64,000 bases of DNA from NCBI GenBank assembly GCA_039654915.1, contig CM077600.1, forward strand, positions 35,328,492 through 35,392,491, in the 5' to 3' direction. The translations under genes were made by a program, and so were the position numbers. The stretch comes from Aquilaria yunnanensis. Taxonomy: Eukaryota; Streptophyta; Magnoliopsida; Malvales; Thymelaeaceae. The notes beneath the pieces are model-generated. The model did no database searches, was not told where the DNA came from, and was given only the letters and a program-made list of their open reading frames with translations. Numbering within the stretch: position 1 is the first letter of the stretch; each line of letters begins with the position of its first letter. Positions 49,401 to 61,379 of this stretch are shown here, one piece after another.

Positions 49401-50136
49401 TAGAGATGTCAGCGGGTAGGGTTCGGGTAGGGTTATGCCATTCTAGAACCCGCTCCATGATACAATCCATACAACCCGAATCCTACCCACAACCCGCATC
49501 GGGTAAGGTTTTTTAAACCCGTATCCTACCATTGTATTGGTGGGTAGGATGTGGGTTCTCGACCCACAAACTTGCCAAATTATTACATATGAGATTAAGA
49601 GAAATATACATAAGATTAAGAGAAATTTAACATGTAAACTACGATAAACTTCTCACACAACTAGAGATGTCAGCGGGTAGGGTTCGGGTAAGGTTGTGCC
49701 ACTCTAGAACCCGCCCCATGATACAATCCATATAACCCGAATCCTACCCACAACCCGCATCGGGTAGGGTTTTTTAAACCCATATCCTACCCTTGTATTG
49801 GTGGGTAAGATGCGGATTCTCGACCCGCAAACCTGCCAAATTATTACATATGAGATTAAGAGAAATATATATGAGATTAAGAGAAATTTAACATGTAAAC
49901 TACGATAAACTTCTCACACAACAATAATAAATATGTTCATACAAAACAAAAAACAATAAATAACTATGTTCAAATAACAATTAATTGTAGTAATACGATC
50001 CTCATTGACACCAACTAGTCAAATATAAATAAAATGCAAATTGCGATTAAACTGGGAATGGTTTTAACTTTTAATGGATATAATATTTTAATTATTTTTT
50101 AACACACACACACATGCGCGCGCGCGGGCGCACCCC

Positions 50137-50177
<41 letters not shown>

Positions 50178-50372
50178 ACGCGCACGCGCACATAGCGGGG
50201 CGGATTAAGGGCGGGTTGTTAGCTAAACCCGCATCCTACCCGTACCCAACGGGTTCTATTACAAAAAAAATCCAGATCCGCCCCGAATCCGTTTAATTGG
50301 AAAAAAAAATCCTACCCATTGGGTAGGGTAAGATCGGGTATCCACAGGGTAGGGTTCAAATTGACATCCCTA
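49401..50372. mobile_element. Non-autonomous hAT element (972 bp) nested in the Mutator-like element
   Basis: Exact 8-bp target duplication ATGGTGAG (49393-49400 and 50373-50380). Terminal inverted repeat TAGAGATGTCA (left) and TAGGGATGTCA (right, in reverse). The first 261 bp are duplicated in tandem (49401-49661 and 49662-49922), both starting TAGAGATGTCAGCGGGTAGG. The ends are rich in GGGTAGGGTT / AACCCTACCC phrases. No transposase. Confidence 0.88.
50101..50192 (+). repeat. CA/CG microsatellite
   Basis: Runs of CACACA with an alternating GCGCGCGC core and a second long CA run, inside the nested hAT element. Alternating purine-pyrimidine sequence of this kind can adopt Z-DNA. Confidence 0.9.
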
Positions 50373-50928
50373 ATGGTGAGGTTGCCCGGAGAAATTGCTC
50401 AAGCCATGATGGTGGAGACATAGAGATCGGGTCAGATTTATCCTTTGACTTTGACCCAGCTTCAGAGGAATCATGTTCATGGCTAGTAGAGATCTCAAAA
50501 GGAACACCTTTGTTCTGGTAGAAGTTTTTGGGATTAGATTTTGGTGCTGGTTTACTAGGGCCGAATAAGGTGGTGGAGACAATGATGTCGAGAAGGTAGT
50601 GGATGTGAGCGACTGACTGTTCCTTGGTGTAGTGGAAGAAGAATCAATGTCCTACACAAGTTCAGGGGGGACGAAATGCCAAATCATGGAGGAGGTTTTT
50701 GAGCAGTGTGAGGGAGCCCAACATGGAGGAGGTTTCAAGCAAGGGGGCAATAGAGGGTAAATGGAGTTAATGATTTAAAGATCAGGTGACAATATGTGCC
50801 GGTCAAAGGGATTGATTGACCTACTTTGCCAAGGTCAGAAATTGAGTTGCCCTTAGTTCAAGTTTAAAGGAGAAAATGTCCTAGTTGTCCGAGTTTGGGG
50901 CTTCTTGTATAGTTTGGCCTTTCCATTT

Positions 50929-51552
50929 CAAAAAGTGGGATTTTGGTTCAGAAATGATGGAAACCAGGAAACGGAAGAGAAATAGAAGGAGAAAGGGCTA
51001 AATGTTAATTTTGGAACCTTCATCTTTTCAGCAAATTAAAAGGATGACATACAACTTTGGTCCCTGGCTTATTTCTGAACCTAGCCACAGGCCCACAGCT
51101 ACCCAAGCTTCCAGCACTGCCACCTTCGCTCCTGTCTACACTGCCATCAAGCCCGACACTCAAAACCACCTTTGGCTACCCGCCATCGCTGCTCCTCGAG
51201 CCAGATGTCGCTTCCCAAGACAAGTAGACAATAGCCTGGTGCCGGTCCCACCGCTTGAATCGCTTTCAGATATTTGGAAAAGCAAACTGCAGGTCCATCT
51301 CCCTAAACCCCGACGTTGATCCACATATCTCCTCCCATAGCGCTCCACCTTTTTGTTCTCATGCCCATACGATCTTGTTGTATCAACAAGACGAGCCAGC
51401 ACTCTCCAACCACTGCTCTTTTTCTTTCTGCACTACAGTTGTCTTTACCAGTTGAGATCGATAAGAACAATGGATGACGGAGGCCGATTGTCCATCGCTG
51501 CCGCAAGGTTAATCTCTTCTTCCTCCCACATCTCAGCACCTCCATTCAACGG
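50929..51552. other. Unassigned GC-richer segment
   Basis: Moderately GC-rich with several overlapping open frames on both strands but no recognisable protein. The phrase actttggtccctgg (51053-51066) faces tcaaggaccaaat (56900-56912), hinting that 51000-56920 was once one Mutator-type element later split by LTR insertions. Boundaries uncertain. Confidence 0.35.
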
Positions 51553-52532
51553 TGTTGGATTTGTTCCAAAGAAAACTTTAATTTTGATGATGACAAGTGG
51601 TTTGTGTTAATATCTTTAATCTCACTTCTTTGGTCAAAACAAAGTTAATTGAACTTATGCTTAATTTCCAAATGTGTCAAGTGTTATCTCAAAAAAATAT
51701 GTTTTAAGAGTATTGAGAAAAATTGCCTTTGAAAAGAAACTAGTAGGTTATTAACTTAGGTTAATATTTGAATCAAGTTTGATTTCCAAATGACAAGTGT
51801 TTTTGAGTTGTTTTAAGTCTAATCCATTAAAATCACAATTTAACAGGTATTTCTTTTACTTAAGTTTAACTTGCTCTCAAGTTTATACTTTAATACGTTA
51901 AACTGGTTTAATCTGAAGTTTGAGTCTCTTGTGAGTTTTCGAAAAACATCAGTTACACGTTAAAAGTTGGTTTTAACTTGTTAAGTCGAAGCCTGAAGGC
52001 TTCCGTTTGAATGCTTCAAATGGCGCGTTTTCAACCAAGAATTCAAATAGAACTCGGATAAATCAAAAGACGACACTTGTACAACCCTGCAGCGCATTAA
52101 ATGACTTGTCCCCAGCTGAATTTGACCGTTAAAGGGAGAAATGGAGTTTAACCCGTTAAACTTGAAACTTAACGCGAAATTTAGAAACTCGGCCTTTTTG
52201 CATGAAAAACAGAGCAAACGGTCACAAGTTTTTAAGGAACCTTTTCAGGCGTCTCCAGCAGGGTTCCAACGGTCTAATAGCTTCATAAAGAGTATATTTA
52301 CACTAAGATACTCTTGGCAACTAGAAGAAAGAATTTTTCATCAAAGAGCTTGAACTAGAAAAATTGCCAAGAACTTGTGCTTGTGTTGTCATTGGCTTAT
52401 CTAGCATTGAGTGTTTTCTTAGTTTTTGCCTTGTAACCATAAATTGTTGAGCTTGCCTTAAGTAGTTGAGTGATTTCCTTATAAGGGAAAGGGAGTTAGA
52501 AGGGTTTCTAGTTAGCCTTTGGCAAAACTAGT

Positions 52533-55500
52533 TGTTGACACCCAATTTCGTCCGGGTTTTTTTTAAAAAATTTTTAAAAAAAAAAAAACTAATTAAAAAA
52601 ATTATCATTATTATTATTATTATTGCTAAAAAATTTTAATTATGTGAATTAGTTTAAAATATATTTTTATTTTGAGAAGATTTGATTTAAAATAATATAT
52701 GTGTGAATATGTATGTGTTTGAAATAAAAATAAAATTTCAGGAAAAAATGACAAAAAAATTAAAAGTTTGAGGTAAAAATGACAAAATTGAGAAGTTTCG
52801 GACAAAATTGACAAATTCTGAAAGTTTCAGGAGCTTTGGGTAATTTTTCGCGTCAATTTTGGGCCTAAACGGACGTTTCTGGCCCAAATTGACAGAAAAC
52901 GTTAAAATTGTCAAAATCAGAAGCTTCTGAGCTTATCCAGAGCTGGAGTAACGTAAAGGACTGAAACTGTCATTTTACCAATTTAAAAGATAAGTTTGAT
53001 ATTTTTTATTAATTTATCCGTCTACAGTTCAGCTAAGCTCCTTCTATAAATACCCCCCCAAATTCAGTTCTGAACACAGAAAATCAGAGAAAAAAGTTCA
53101 GAGCTCCGTTTTAAAAATAGAGAAAATTACAGCCTTATTCCCTAGCCTCTCCTACTTCTGCCAGAAAGTCTCAAAATTTTATTTTTCTACGATTTGACCA
53201 TCTCTTTCGTTTGATCTCCTTCGTTGTTCTCTCTCTCTCTCCTCTCGTTTTCTCTCTCTTTCTCCTCCTGCCGCCGTGCTGCCTCGCCCGTTGCCGTCCC
53301 GCCGCCGTGCCGCCTCGCCCGTCGCCGTCCTGCCACCATACCGCCTCGCCGCGCCGCCCTCGCCGCGTCAACCTACCCTCGCCGGCCGCTGTTTCCGCCG
53401 TGCCGTCGCTCGCCGCCCCGTGCCCGTGCCGCCGCGCCACCCCCGTCGTCCCCCCTGCCCCTGGCCCAGCCGCCGCCGGCCGCCAGCCCCTTTTCCCCCT
53501 CGCGCTCGCGTCGCGCCTGTACCCAGCAAATTCAAAAATTTCAACCTTTAGGTAAAATTCTACTTTAATACTTCATCTTTTCAATTCTTTTCATTTTGGT
53601 CACTAATCTTTTTATTTTTGTTTTTTTTTCAGAATTAATTACTAACTTTATTTTTTTACTTGTGTATTTATTTGTTTATTATTGTTATTGTTACTAACCC
53701 TTTTTTTTTGTTATTATTAACTTGTTAACTAACTTACTAACAACTAACTTTTAACATTATTATTGTTACTAACCTTTTAATTTTTGCATTATTACTAACT
53801 TTTATTATTGTTAATTAATTTAATCAACTTGGTTAATTAACAATTAATTAATTTGGCTAAATTTTATTATTGTTGTTAATTAATTAATTAACTTGACTAA
53901 CTTTTTATTATTGTTGTTAATTAATTAATTTAATTAACTTGACTAATTTCTTTTTATTATTGTTGTTAATTAATTAACTTAATTAAACTTGGCTAACTTT
54001 TATTTATTGTTGTTAATTAATCAACTTAATTAAACTTGGCTAACTTTTATTATTGTTGTTAATTAATTGACTTAATTAAACTTGGCTAATTTTTATTATT
54101 GTTGTTAATTGTTAATCTAACTTTACTAACTTTTTTTATTGTTATTAACAACTAACTATATTAATTGTGCTAACTTTTATTATTGTGTTATTAAAGTGGA
54201 TGGCCAAAAAGCCCCACTTTATTTTTTTTTTTTTTAACTAAAAGATAAAAAAAAAGGAATTTTATGTGAATAATTTCCTAAAGGCTAATAAAAATTATTT
54301 TTTTTATAAACAAACATAATGAAATAAATAAATAAATAAATACAAATTTTTTTTTTAAATACATCTTTAAAAGTGATGTTTTTTTCTAATTAATAATTAA
54401 TAATGAAATATAAAAAAGAAATTAAATTCCATGTCCAAATGATCCGCCAGGATCCATGGCTTGGAAAATATTTTTTAAATAAAGTATATAAATAAATTTT
54501 CCTTTATTATAAAAAAAATAAAAAAAAAAACTTTGGACTAATATTTTTTATTTATCTCTTTATCCAGCAAAATAATAAAATATAATTTTTTTGGTTTCTT
54601 TATTAATAAAAAGAATAAAGGAGTAAAAATTTTCTTGGGCTAATATTTTACTTATTTCTTTCAAAATAATAAAAAAAAGATATAACATTTTTTTTTTTTG
54701 TTTTTGTTTCCTTTATTAAATAAAATTTTATTCAAATGATTTCAAATAAAGGTAATAATAAAAATCTTTTAGCAAACAAAAAGAACATAAAAAAAATCAT
54801 ATAAATATCAAAAACTTTTTATACATATAAATCTTTGATTTCTTTAATCTTTTTTCAAAATAAATTATATAAATATCAAAACTTTACCTTTATTTTCCTT
54901 ATTAAATAATCATTTTTGCTTAATTTTTTTATCAAAAATAAAACAAACAAATATTAAGATTTTTATTTTATTTTTGAAATATATATATAAATTTCCGGTT
55001 TCATCATTAAATAAATAAAGTTTTGTTTACTTTTTGATTCACCTTTTATTAAATAAAATATTAAGGCTTCACTTTTATTTTTAAAATATACATATAAATC
55101 TTTAGTTTTCTTCATTAAATAAACAAAAACCTTGATTAAATAATTACTTTCTTGGTTCATCTTTTATCAAATCAAAAAAAATAAGCTTAAAAAATAAATA
55201 TGTATAAATATCAAGACTTTCTTTATATAAATCTTTTCTTTATTATTTTATTGAATAATTAATTTTGGTTAATCTTTTAAATAAAAAATCAAATACATGA
55301 GAATTAAGATTTTATTTTCAACTCTTTTGTTTTCTTTGGTAAATAAATAAAATTCTGGTATTAAATAATTATTTTTATAAAAAATTAGTTCATGGTATAT
55401 TGGCTGGAAACTGTCTCGTGCCCGCTTTTGAGCTGCTTCACCTGGTGAAGAGGGTCTGGCTGAGTAACAACGCCCCGTACCATGATCAAAGATTTTTTTT

Positions 55501-56320
55501 ATTTTATTTTTTTTAAACTCTTTGATTCCTTTAAATTAACTTCTTATTAAATAAAAAAATTAATTGCTTTTGAATTCTTTTATGAATTAAGAAAAAAATC
55601 AGATAAAAATAAAAGAAAGATAAAAAAAAGAAATAAAAGAAAGATAAAAAAAAGAAATAAAAAAAAAAATAAGATAAGAAAAATAAGATAAAAGATAAAA
55701 AAAAAAAAGAAAAGAAAAGAAAGAAAAAAAAAAGAAGTAAAAATATAAAGACAAATTTTTAGTTAGTATTAAAAATCATTACCTTTTAAAAAATTAATTT
55801 CAGGAATTAAATAATTACGATTAAGTAAATCAATTTCCATATCCGGATGATCCGGCAGGATCTACGGTTTGGAAAATATCAATTTTTTTAAAATAAATAA
55901 ATTAAATAAAAAGATAAAAATCCATATTTTTACAATATGGATAAAATTGTTTAAAATTTCACCAAATTCCGTGTCCAAATGACTCGGCAGAGTCCATGGT
56001 TCGGAATCAAAAATCTTCCGTGTCCAAATGACTCGGCAGAGTCCATGGTTCGGAAGTATCAAATTTTATCCTACTTAATTACCAAAAATCCACATTTTCG
56101 ACTAATTCAGGTAAAATATCTAAATTAACTGAAAAGTTTTAAAAGCAAAGTAAAACAAAATTAAAATCAATTAAGGTGCCAATTTTTGGGCGTTTTAACA
56201 AAGTTGTTTTAACGTAACCGTACTCCCGATCCCCGAACTCTCGCAGACCATATTTTAGGTGACCAATCGACCTAGGTGAAACCGATTGGTGGCGACTCCA
56301 GAAAACCTGACGTTGCCACA
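52533..56320 (+). mobile_element. 3.8-kb solo LTR of a long-LTR Ty3/gypsy (Tat/Ogre-like) element
   Basis: Starts TGTTGACACCCAATTTCG and ends TGACGTTGCCACA, with an exact 5-bp target duplication CTAGT (52528-52532 and 56321-56325). The TGTTGACACC start, the near-terminal ggtggcgactcc phrase and the great length suggest the Tat/Ogre lineage. It contains a GC-rich CCGCC/GTCGCC stretch at 53270-53520, tandem gttgttaattaattaac units at 53800-54180, and four copies of a 39-bp palindrome-like motif. No gag or pol, so recombination between LTRs has removed the body. Confidence 0.8.
53800..54185 (+). repeat. Tandem AT-rich repeat (~50-60 bp units) in the solo LTR
   Basis: Units carry ttattattgttgttaatta followed by a short variant of acttaattaaacttggcta. 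About seven recognisable units of slightly different length. Confidence 0.75.
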
Positions 56321-56756
56321 CTAGTGAGAGGTGAAGGTAGAAGAAACTACCAAAGGGTTGTGTGCCCTTGTAGGCTATTGTATATCCTTGTGTTTTATAA
56401 TGGAGAAGAAAACTCTCAAGTGGTGAATTTGAGGAAAGAAGTAGGCTCTTAAGAGGAGAGTTTGAACCTCAATAAAAATTCTCTTGTCCAAGCTTCTCCT
56501 TCTCTTTCTATCTATATACTTGAGCTTTGTTGGGTGTTTTATGTAACTTATTTTGGTTGAACTTGTTTGTTTTTAAAACTACTTCAAAGGTAGCTTTCAA
56601 AGCAAATTCTAGGTGGATTGTAGTAGTCATTTTCTGATTAAAATAGAGGTAATCATTGTTCCTTAAATTAAATTTAAGTTTGGGGGTTCAAGAATTCTTT
56701 TGTGTTTTATTTTTGGAACTCAACCAATTCACCCCCCTCTTGATTGCACTTGGGCC

Positions 56757-56924
56757 AATAAATGGAAATCAGCCTGTCACCCACTACCCCAGACAAGTCA
56801 GCACTGTCACTAGCCTTCATTGCTGGCACCAAGCCTCCCATTAGGCTCAACCTTGACAAGGGTGTGATTACCATATGGGCAAAGTTAAGGTGCTGGAGGT
56901 CAAGGACCAAATCTATCTTCTTTT
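56757..56924. other. Short unassigned segment between insertions
   Basis: Contains an aggaccaaat phrase of Mutator-type ends (see 50929-51552). No gene seen. Confidence 0.4.
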
Positions 56925-58137
56925 GGGTTAATTGCATTCGTGACCCCTAATCATTAATTAATTATTTTATTTTGGACCCTAACTTCGATTTCTCACATAG
57001 AAAGTCCTTAATCTCATTTAAGTGTTCTGTTTTAGACCTTTCGTTAGCTTGAGGCATTAAGTTAGATGGAAAAAAAGTAAAAAAATAAGTTTTAACCCCT
57101 GACAATTTCATTTTTACCATAAAAACCTTTGAAACTTTCACATCTAATACTCGAACTACCGTCCCCACAACCTACTACACTCACATCCCTTTCTGGCCAC
57201 CACTATTTGTAAAAGTCACCAATGGATGACTCGGTTTTGTAGTATTAAGGCCAGAGAACAATAGCCCTATTATTTGAGGACTCAATTTCGGTTGGATTGG
57301 TTCAATTTTTTGTTCGAATCAAATCTCCATTTATGAAATTGTTCATTGTGACACATCTCTCTCTCTCTCTATCTGTTTCCTTTCTTCATGTCATGCTACA
57401 ATAGGAGTACAAAGCACCACTAGTAGCAACAGCCCCTGCCAGGGCCTTCTGCTGTCGTCGACTAGGCCAGCAAGGCTGCTCGTGGATAGGTGACCTCAAC
57501 GACGCCGTCCCTATGGCCAACTGACGCCATTCTAGCTCAATGTCCCTTCTCCAAATTGTGATAGTCACAATTTCATTGCAATGCTTTTGGCAATGCAAAC
57601 ACTGTCAAATGAAAACAAAATAAAAGGGGTTTTACTCCTGAAGATCGCTATATACAAAGAAATCATTTCTTTTCATCAATTTTGCGCACACAACATTTTA
57701 TTTCAAAATCAAAGTGTTCATGAACAAATTCAAAAACCCAAATTTTTTTCGAATTGAAAAGTCAACAAAACAATGCAAAATTGAGCCCTCAAACCATAGG
57801 ACAATTGTTCTCCGACCTTAACACTACAAAATTGAGCCATCCATTGGTAACTTTCATGAAAAATGGTGGCAAGAAGGGGACGTAATGTGGCAGGTTGTGG
57901 GGATGATGGTTTAATTGTTAGATGTGAAAGTTTTAAGGTTTCAATGACAAAAAATAAAATTTTCAAGGGTTAAAATTAATTTTTCACTTTGTTCTGTCCA
58001 ACTTAACATTCTAAGTTAATAGAATGTTCAAAATAGATCAATTAAACGAGGTAGGGACTTTCTATGCAATAAATCAAGATTAGGGTCCAAAATAGAATAA
58101 TAATTAAATATTAGGGGCCATAGATACAACTAACTTG
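56925..58137. mobile_element. Long-TIR Mutator-like element (1.21 kb) upstream of adenylate kinase
   Basis: Flanked by a 9-bp duplication TCTTCTTTT (56916-56924 and 58138-58146). Inverted ends of about 240-260 bp share GTTAATTGCAT / GTTAGTTGTAT starts, then cccctaat, ttttggaccctaa and cacatctaa phrases on opposite strands. The interior (57170-57880) has no recognisable protein. Its right end lies about 420 bp before the adenylate kinase start codon. Confidence 0.85.
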
Positions 58138-58555
58138 TCTTCTTTTCCATTGGTTATTGAATTCAATGCAAAATGCATTTTGCGTCCTTCCTCCTTTATT
58201 TCTATTTCGTTTCAATCAACTATGAACTAAAATGGACAAAAAAAAAAAACTAGTGTCCCAACCCAAGTTGCAAAGTTTGACAGAGGTATAGTTCAAGGAA
58301 TAATAGGTACTTCTAGTTAGCAAAGTTTAGGGGCAAAAGTGGTATCCAGGCCAACGAAAAATCGTCGTCTGCCTTTTGTTTCGCTCGCAAGAATTACGCT
58401 TTCAACTCGCGTCTCCGTCGTTCCAGGAAGGTCCTCCTCTCGAGAGCTGAGCTCCTCCTCCAGGTTTCGCTCTTTACCTTCTTTTTTAGTTTTTTCCATC
58501 ACCTAACTCTAGTCGTTCGTTTCCCGGTTGTCTATGTTGCTATTTCCTGTTCAAA

Positions 58556-61009
58556 ATGTCACGTTCAGAGCCATTGAAGGTGATGATTTCAGGAGCTCCT
58601 GCTTCCGGCAAAGGAACGCAGTGTGAGCTCATAACCCAAAAAGTAAGCACTCCAGTCCTGGCCATGTTAAATTCCTTTCTAGTGCCTTAATTTCATGCCA
58701 AGGCTGGTTTCTCCGCTCTCTCATTTGTACATGTTCCCTGCGCACTTCATGCTTTGTTGGTAGGTTAATTTTACTTTACTTATCAATAAATAACAAAAGC
58801 GGACACAAGTTTGTAAAATGGAATTTGTGAATAGAAACATCTTGTTTCTTGGTGGATTTGCTGATGTTTAATTTCATACGAGGGACAATATTGAAACTTG
58901 TTTCGATGTGAAATGGGTCATCAATTATGATATTTACAGGGAAAATGGTTGTAACAGAGATGCAAATCATGTTCCAGTTTGTCTCATACATTGATGCATC
59001 AGATAGATGTTGCCATCCTAATTTTCCTGGAAAACTAAATGTAGGGCTTGTTATGCCAATCTATATGGGACGCAGCGAGAAACAAAGATTGACGAAGCAA
59101 CATGCTTAATCAATAAGAAAGAACGAAAATCCACTAATAGAGAAAACCAAAAGCTCTAAGATACTTCAATATTATTGATAGGTTATTTCATAATAATGAA
59201 AAGAGGCCTATTTATAGGCTTACAAAAAAAATTCTAAACCAAAACAATTAAGGAAACCAAGAATAACTAAGAAACAAAATCGATAGAAATTTTAGAGGCC
59301 CAAATACCCTTTAAAATGATAGAATTTTGACCCGAATAATGTATAGTCATGGAGAACAAAGCTCTATAATACCTGTAGAGCACAAAATTCTCTTCAAAAC
59401 AATATATTATAATAGTCATTCTAACAACTGTAACAAAAGTTATGGCCTCCGGAAGTTAGGGTTCATGTGAGACCTATTTTCAGGATTTATTCTTTGATTT
59501 CGCCTGCTCAAGCCACTCTATGAACTCATCCACTAGACGCTGCATGTCAATATATCGAAGTTCCAATGCCTTTATACTCTTTTCGGCTGATTGATATGCA
59601 GAGCAGGAAAGATGAAAAGATGGCACTGATTGCTTTCGTATATGCTGCTGATGGTTGGGTACTCGGAAATAGGACACAATCTGGATAGCAAACACTTCCT
59701 GTTTGTACACACACACACACATTCTGTGTTGGTTTCAGTTTGCCTTTTATGGCATTGTATGTCACTCATTTTGATGCAAGAATTTTGTAAGAGAAGCACT
59801 AACAGACTGTTAAATGAACCTTGCAAATGCAGTACGGTTTGGTGCACATCGCTGCTGGAGACTTACTCCGGGCAGAAGTTGCTGCAGGAAGTGAAAATGG
59901 AAAGCGAGCAAAAGAATTCATGGAGAAAGGCCTGTTGGTGCCAGACGAAATAGTTGAAATGGTAGGACTCTTTTCCGTCAGTTTGGTGAGATCAAATATT
60001 ATTTCTACCAGGATGATTCTTTGGCTTTGAATATGTAGATGGTAAAAGAGCGTTTGTTGCAACCAGATTCCCAAGAAAAGGGTTGGCTGTTGGATGGCTA
60101 TCCTAGGAGCTCATCTCAAGCAACAGCTCTTGAGGGATTTGGCTTCAGGCCGGATATTTTCATTTTGTTGGATGTAAGCCGAGCTGATATTGCTATTCTA
60201 TACAGAACTTCAACTCATTATTGCAAGGAGCTTTCCATACTTGGCTGGTTATGAATTTATGTTTACGTGATGAAAGTGGCATGGAGCTCGACTTTTGTGT
60301 CCATTGCGTTACATCTTATTATTTGCTTGCCTTAGCTGGGACAAATTAAGGAGCTAGTTATATGGTTTTCTCAACGATTCATTAGACACGATCTCGTGAA
60401 TTTTGCAGGTCTCTGAAGAGATCCTTGTTGAGCGAGTGGTTGGACGCAGGTTAGATCCTGTCACTGGGAAGATATACCACCTCAAGTATTCGCCCCCAGA
60501 GACTGAAGAAATTGCTTCCAGACTTACCCAACGGTTTGATGATACTGAAGAAAAGGTATTAATTCTCGATCAGCATTTGCTCTAAACCACCATTTATAAT
60601 ATTGGTTTCCTCTTGCTTATTCCTGGTTTCTTCCCTCACCATATCAGTCTTCACTTCAGTTTATGATTTTCTTCGTACTCGATCAATTCCTTAGTCCCTA
60701 ATTAAATAATTGTCCCTCCCGCAGGTCAAGTTGCGGCTGCAAACGTATCACGAGAATCTGGAGTCTGTTCTTTCTGCATATCAAGATGTCATAGTCAAGG
60801 CTTGTGACATACATGCTCTCTCTTTCTCACAAACAAACACATTATCATCATATCAACATTACCACTTATTTTCAAGTGTGCAATTCTAAATTGTAAATTT
60901 GATGAATTATTTTTCTTTGATTCAGATCAACGGAAATGTTGCAAAAGATGATGTTTTTGTGCAAGTCGAACTTGCCCTAGCCAACCTCCTCAAGCAGGAG
61001 ACAAATTGA
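58556..61009 (+). CDS. Adenylate kinase, plastid AMK2-like, six exons
   Basis: Catalyses ATP + AMP to 2 ADP and balances adenylate pools. Exons: 58556-58642, 59833-59961, 60039-60173, 60409-60555, 60725-60799, 60926-61009, totalling 218 aa. Motifs: P-loop GAPASGKGT at residues 13-21, AMP-binding AAGDLLRAE in exon 2, WLLDGYPR at 88-95, and the LID region [13 protein letters not shown] then RLTQRFDD in exon 4. Sequence and exon pattern match the mature part of plant chloroplast adenylate kinase 2. Odd points: no transit peptide is attached to this ATG. The in-frame upstream region is open only back to 58490 and has no ATG, so the protein may be cytosolic, or a distal exon is outside view. Exon 5 appears to end at a GC donor (GTCAAG|GCTTGT), giving VKINGN as expected for the family; using the GT two codons earlier would drop Val-Lys. 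Confidence 0.93.
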
Positions 61010-61379
61010 TGGTTGATGGCTGCCTAGAATTTACAAGAACCCGAAGCACGGGGTTGCTTCATAAATTCAATACAGCTATTATACTTATTTACCTTGATAT
61101 ATATTGATATTGAGATGCATACGTCGTAAATTGGCATATATATATACCGGTTGGTAGTTGAAATGCCATATGATCATAGAATTAACATAAGTATAGCTAA
61201 ATATTGGTGTAATATTCTTTTATTGTAGTTTTTTCTTATTCATGTCCAACTTTTTTTTTTCAATTATTCCGACAGATATAAATTTCCACAATTAAAAGTT
61301 GTTTCACCTTCTTTTTGCACGTAGGCATTTAGCAATTGCCATAGGTATAGGGTTATAGTTATTTCTTTGGATTTCCCAC
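61010..61379 (+). other. Probable adenylate kinase 3' UTR and flank
   Basis: AT-rich sequence after the stop codon, with a run of TA repeats near 61140. No further gene. Confidence 0.5.

Larger units (their letters stand above)
48930..50919. mobile_element. Long-TIR Mutator-like element (1.99 kb incl. nested hAT)
   Basis: Exact 9-bp target duplication TTTCCATTT (48921-48929 and 50920-50928). Inverted ends of about 135 bp start GGCCAAA and share aactaggacatttt-type phrases, then cccctttgac with its reverse. About 970 bp of it is a later hAT insertion (49401-50372). The remaining right interior (50373-50780) is GC-richer and has an open minus-strand stretch (FGPSKPAPKSNPKNFYQNKG) that may be a captured exon. 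Confidence 0.88.
51553..56756 (+). mobile_element. Probable solo LTR of a retrotransposon, interrupted by a second solo LTR
   Basis: Left part 51553-52532 starts TGTTGGATTTG with tttgatgatgacaag, and right part 56321-56756 ends ccaattcacccccctcttg, a combination typical of long plant copia (SIRE-like) LTRs. Lineage is my recognition of these phrases, not proven. The two parts are separated by the insertion at 52533-56320. I could not find a convincing target duplication, and no internal coding region is present. Confidence 0.5.

Noticed and set aside
50114..50296. Open frame starting in a CA repeat
   Set aside because: Encoded His-Thr run is microsatellite translation.
53171..53568. Overlapping Arg/Pro/Ala-rich open frames on both strands
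   Set aside because: All arise from one GC-rich island in a solo LTR; no family match and frames are open in several phases at once.
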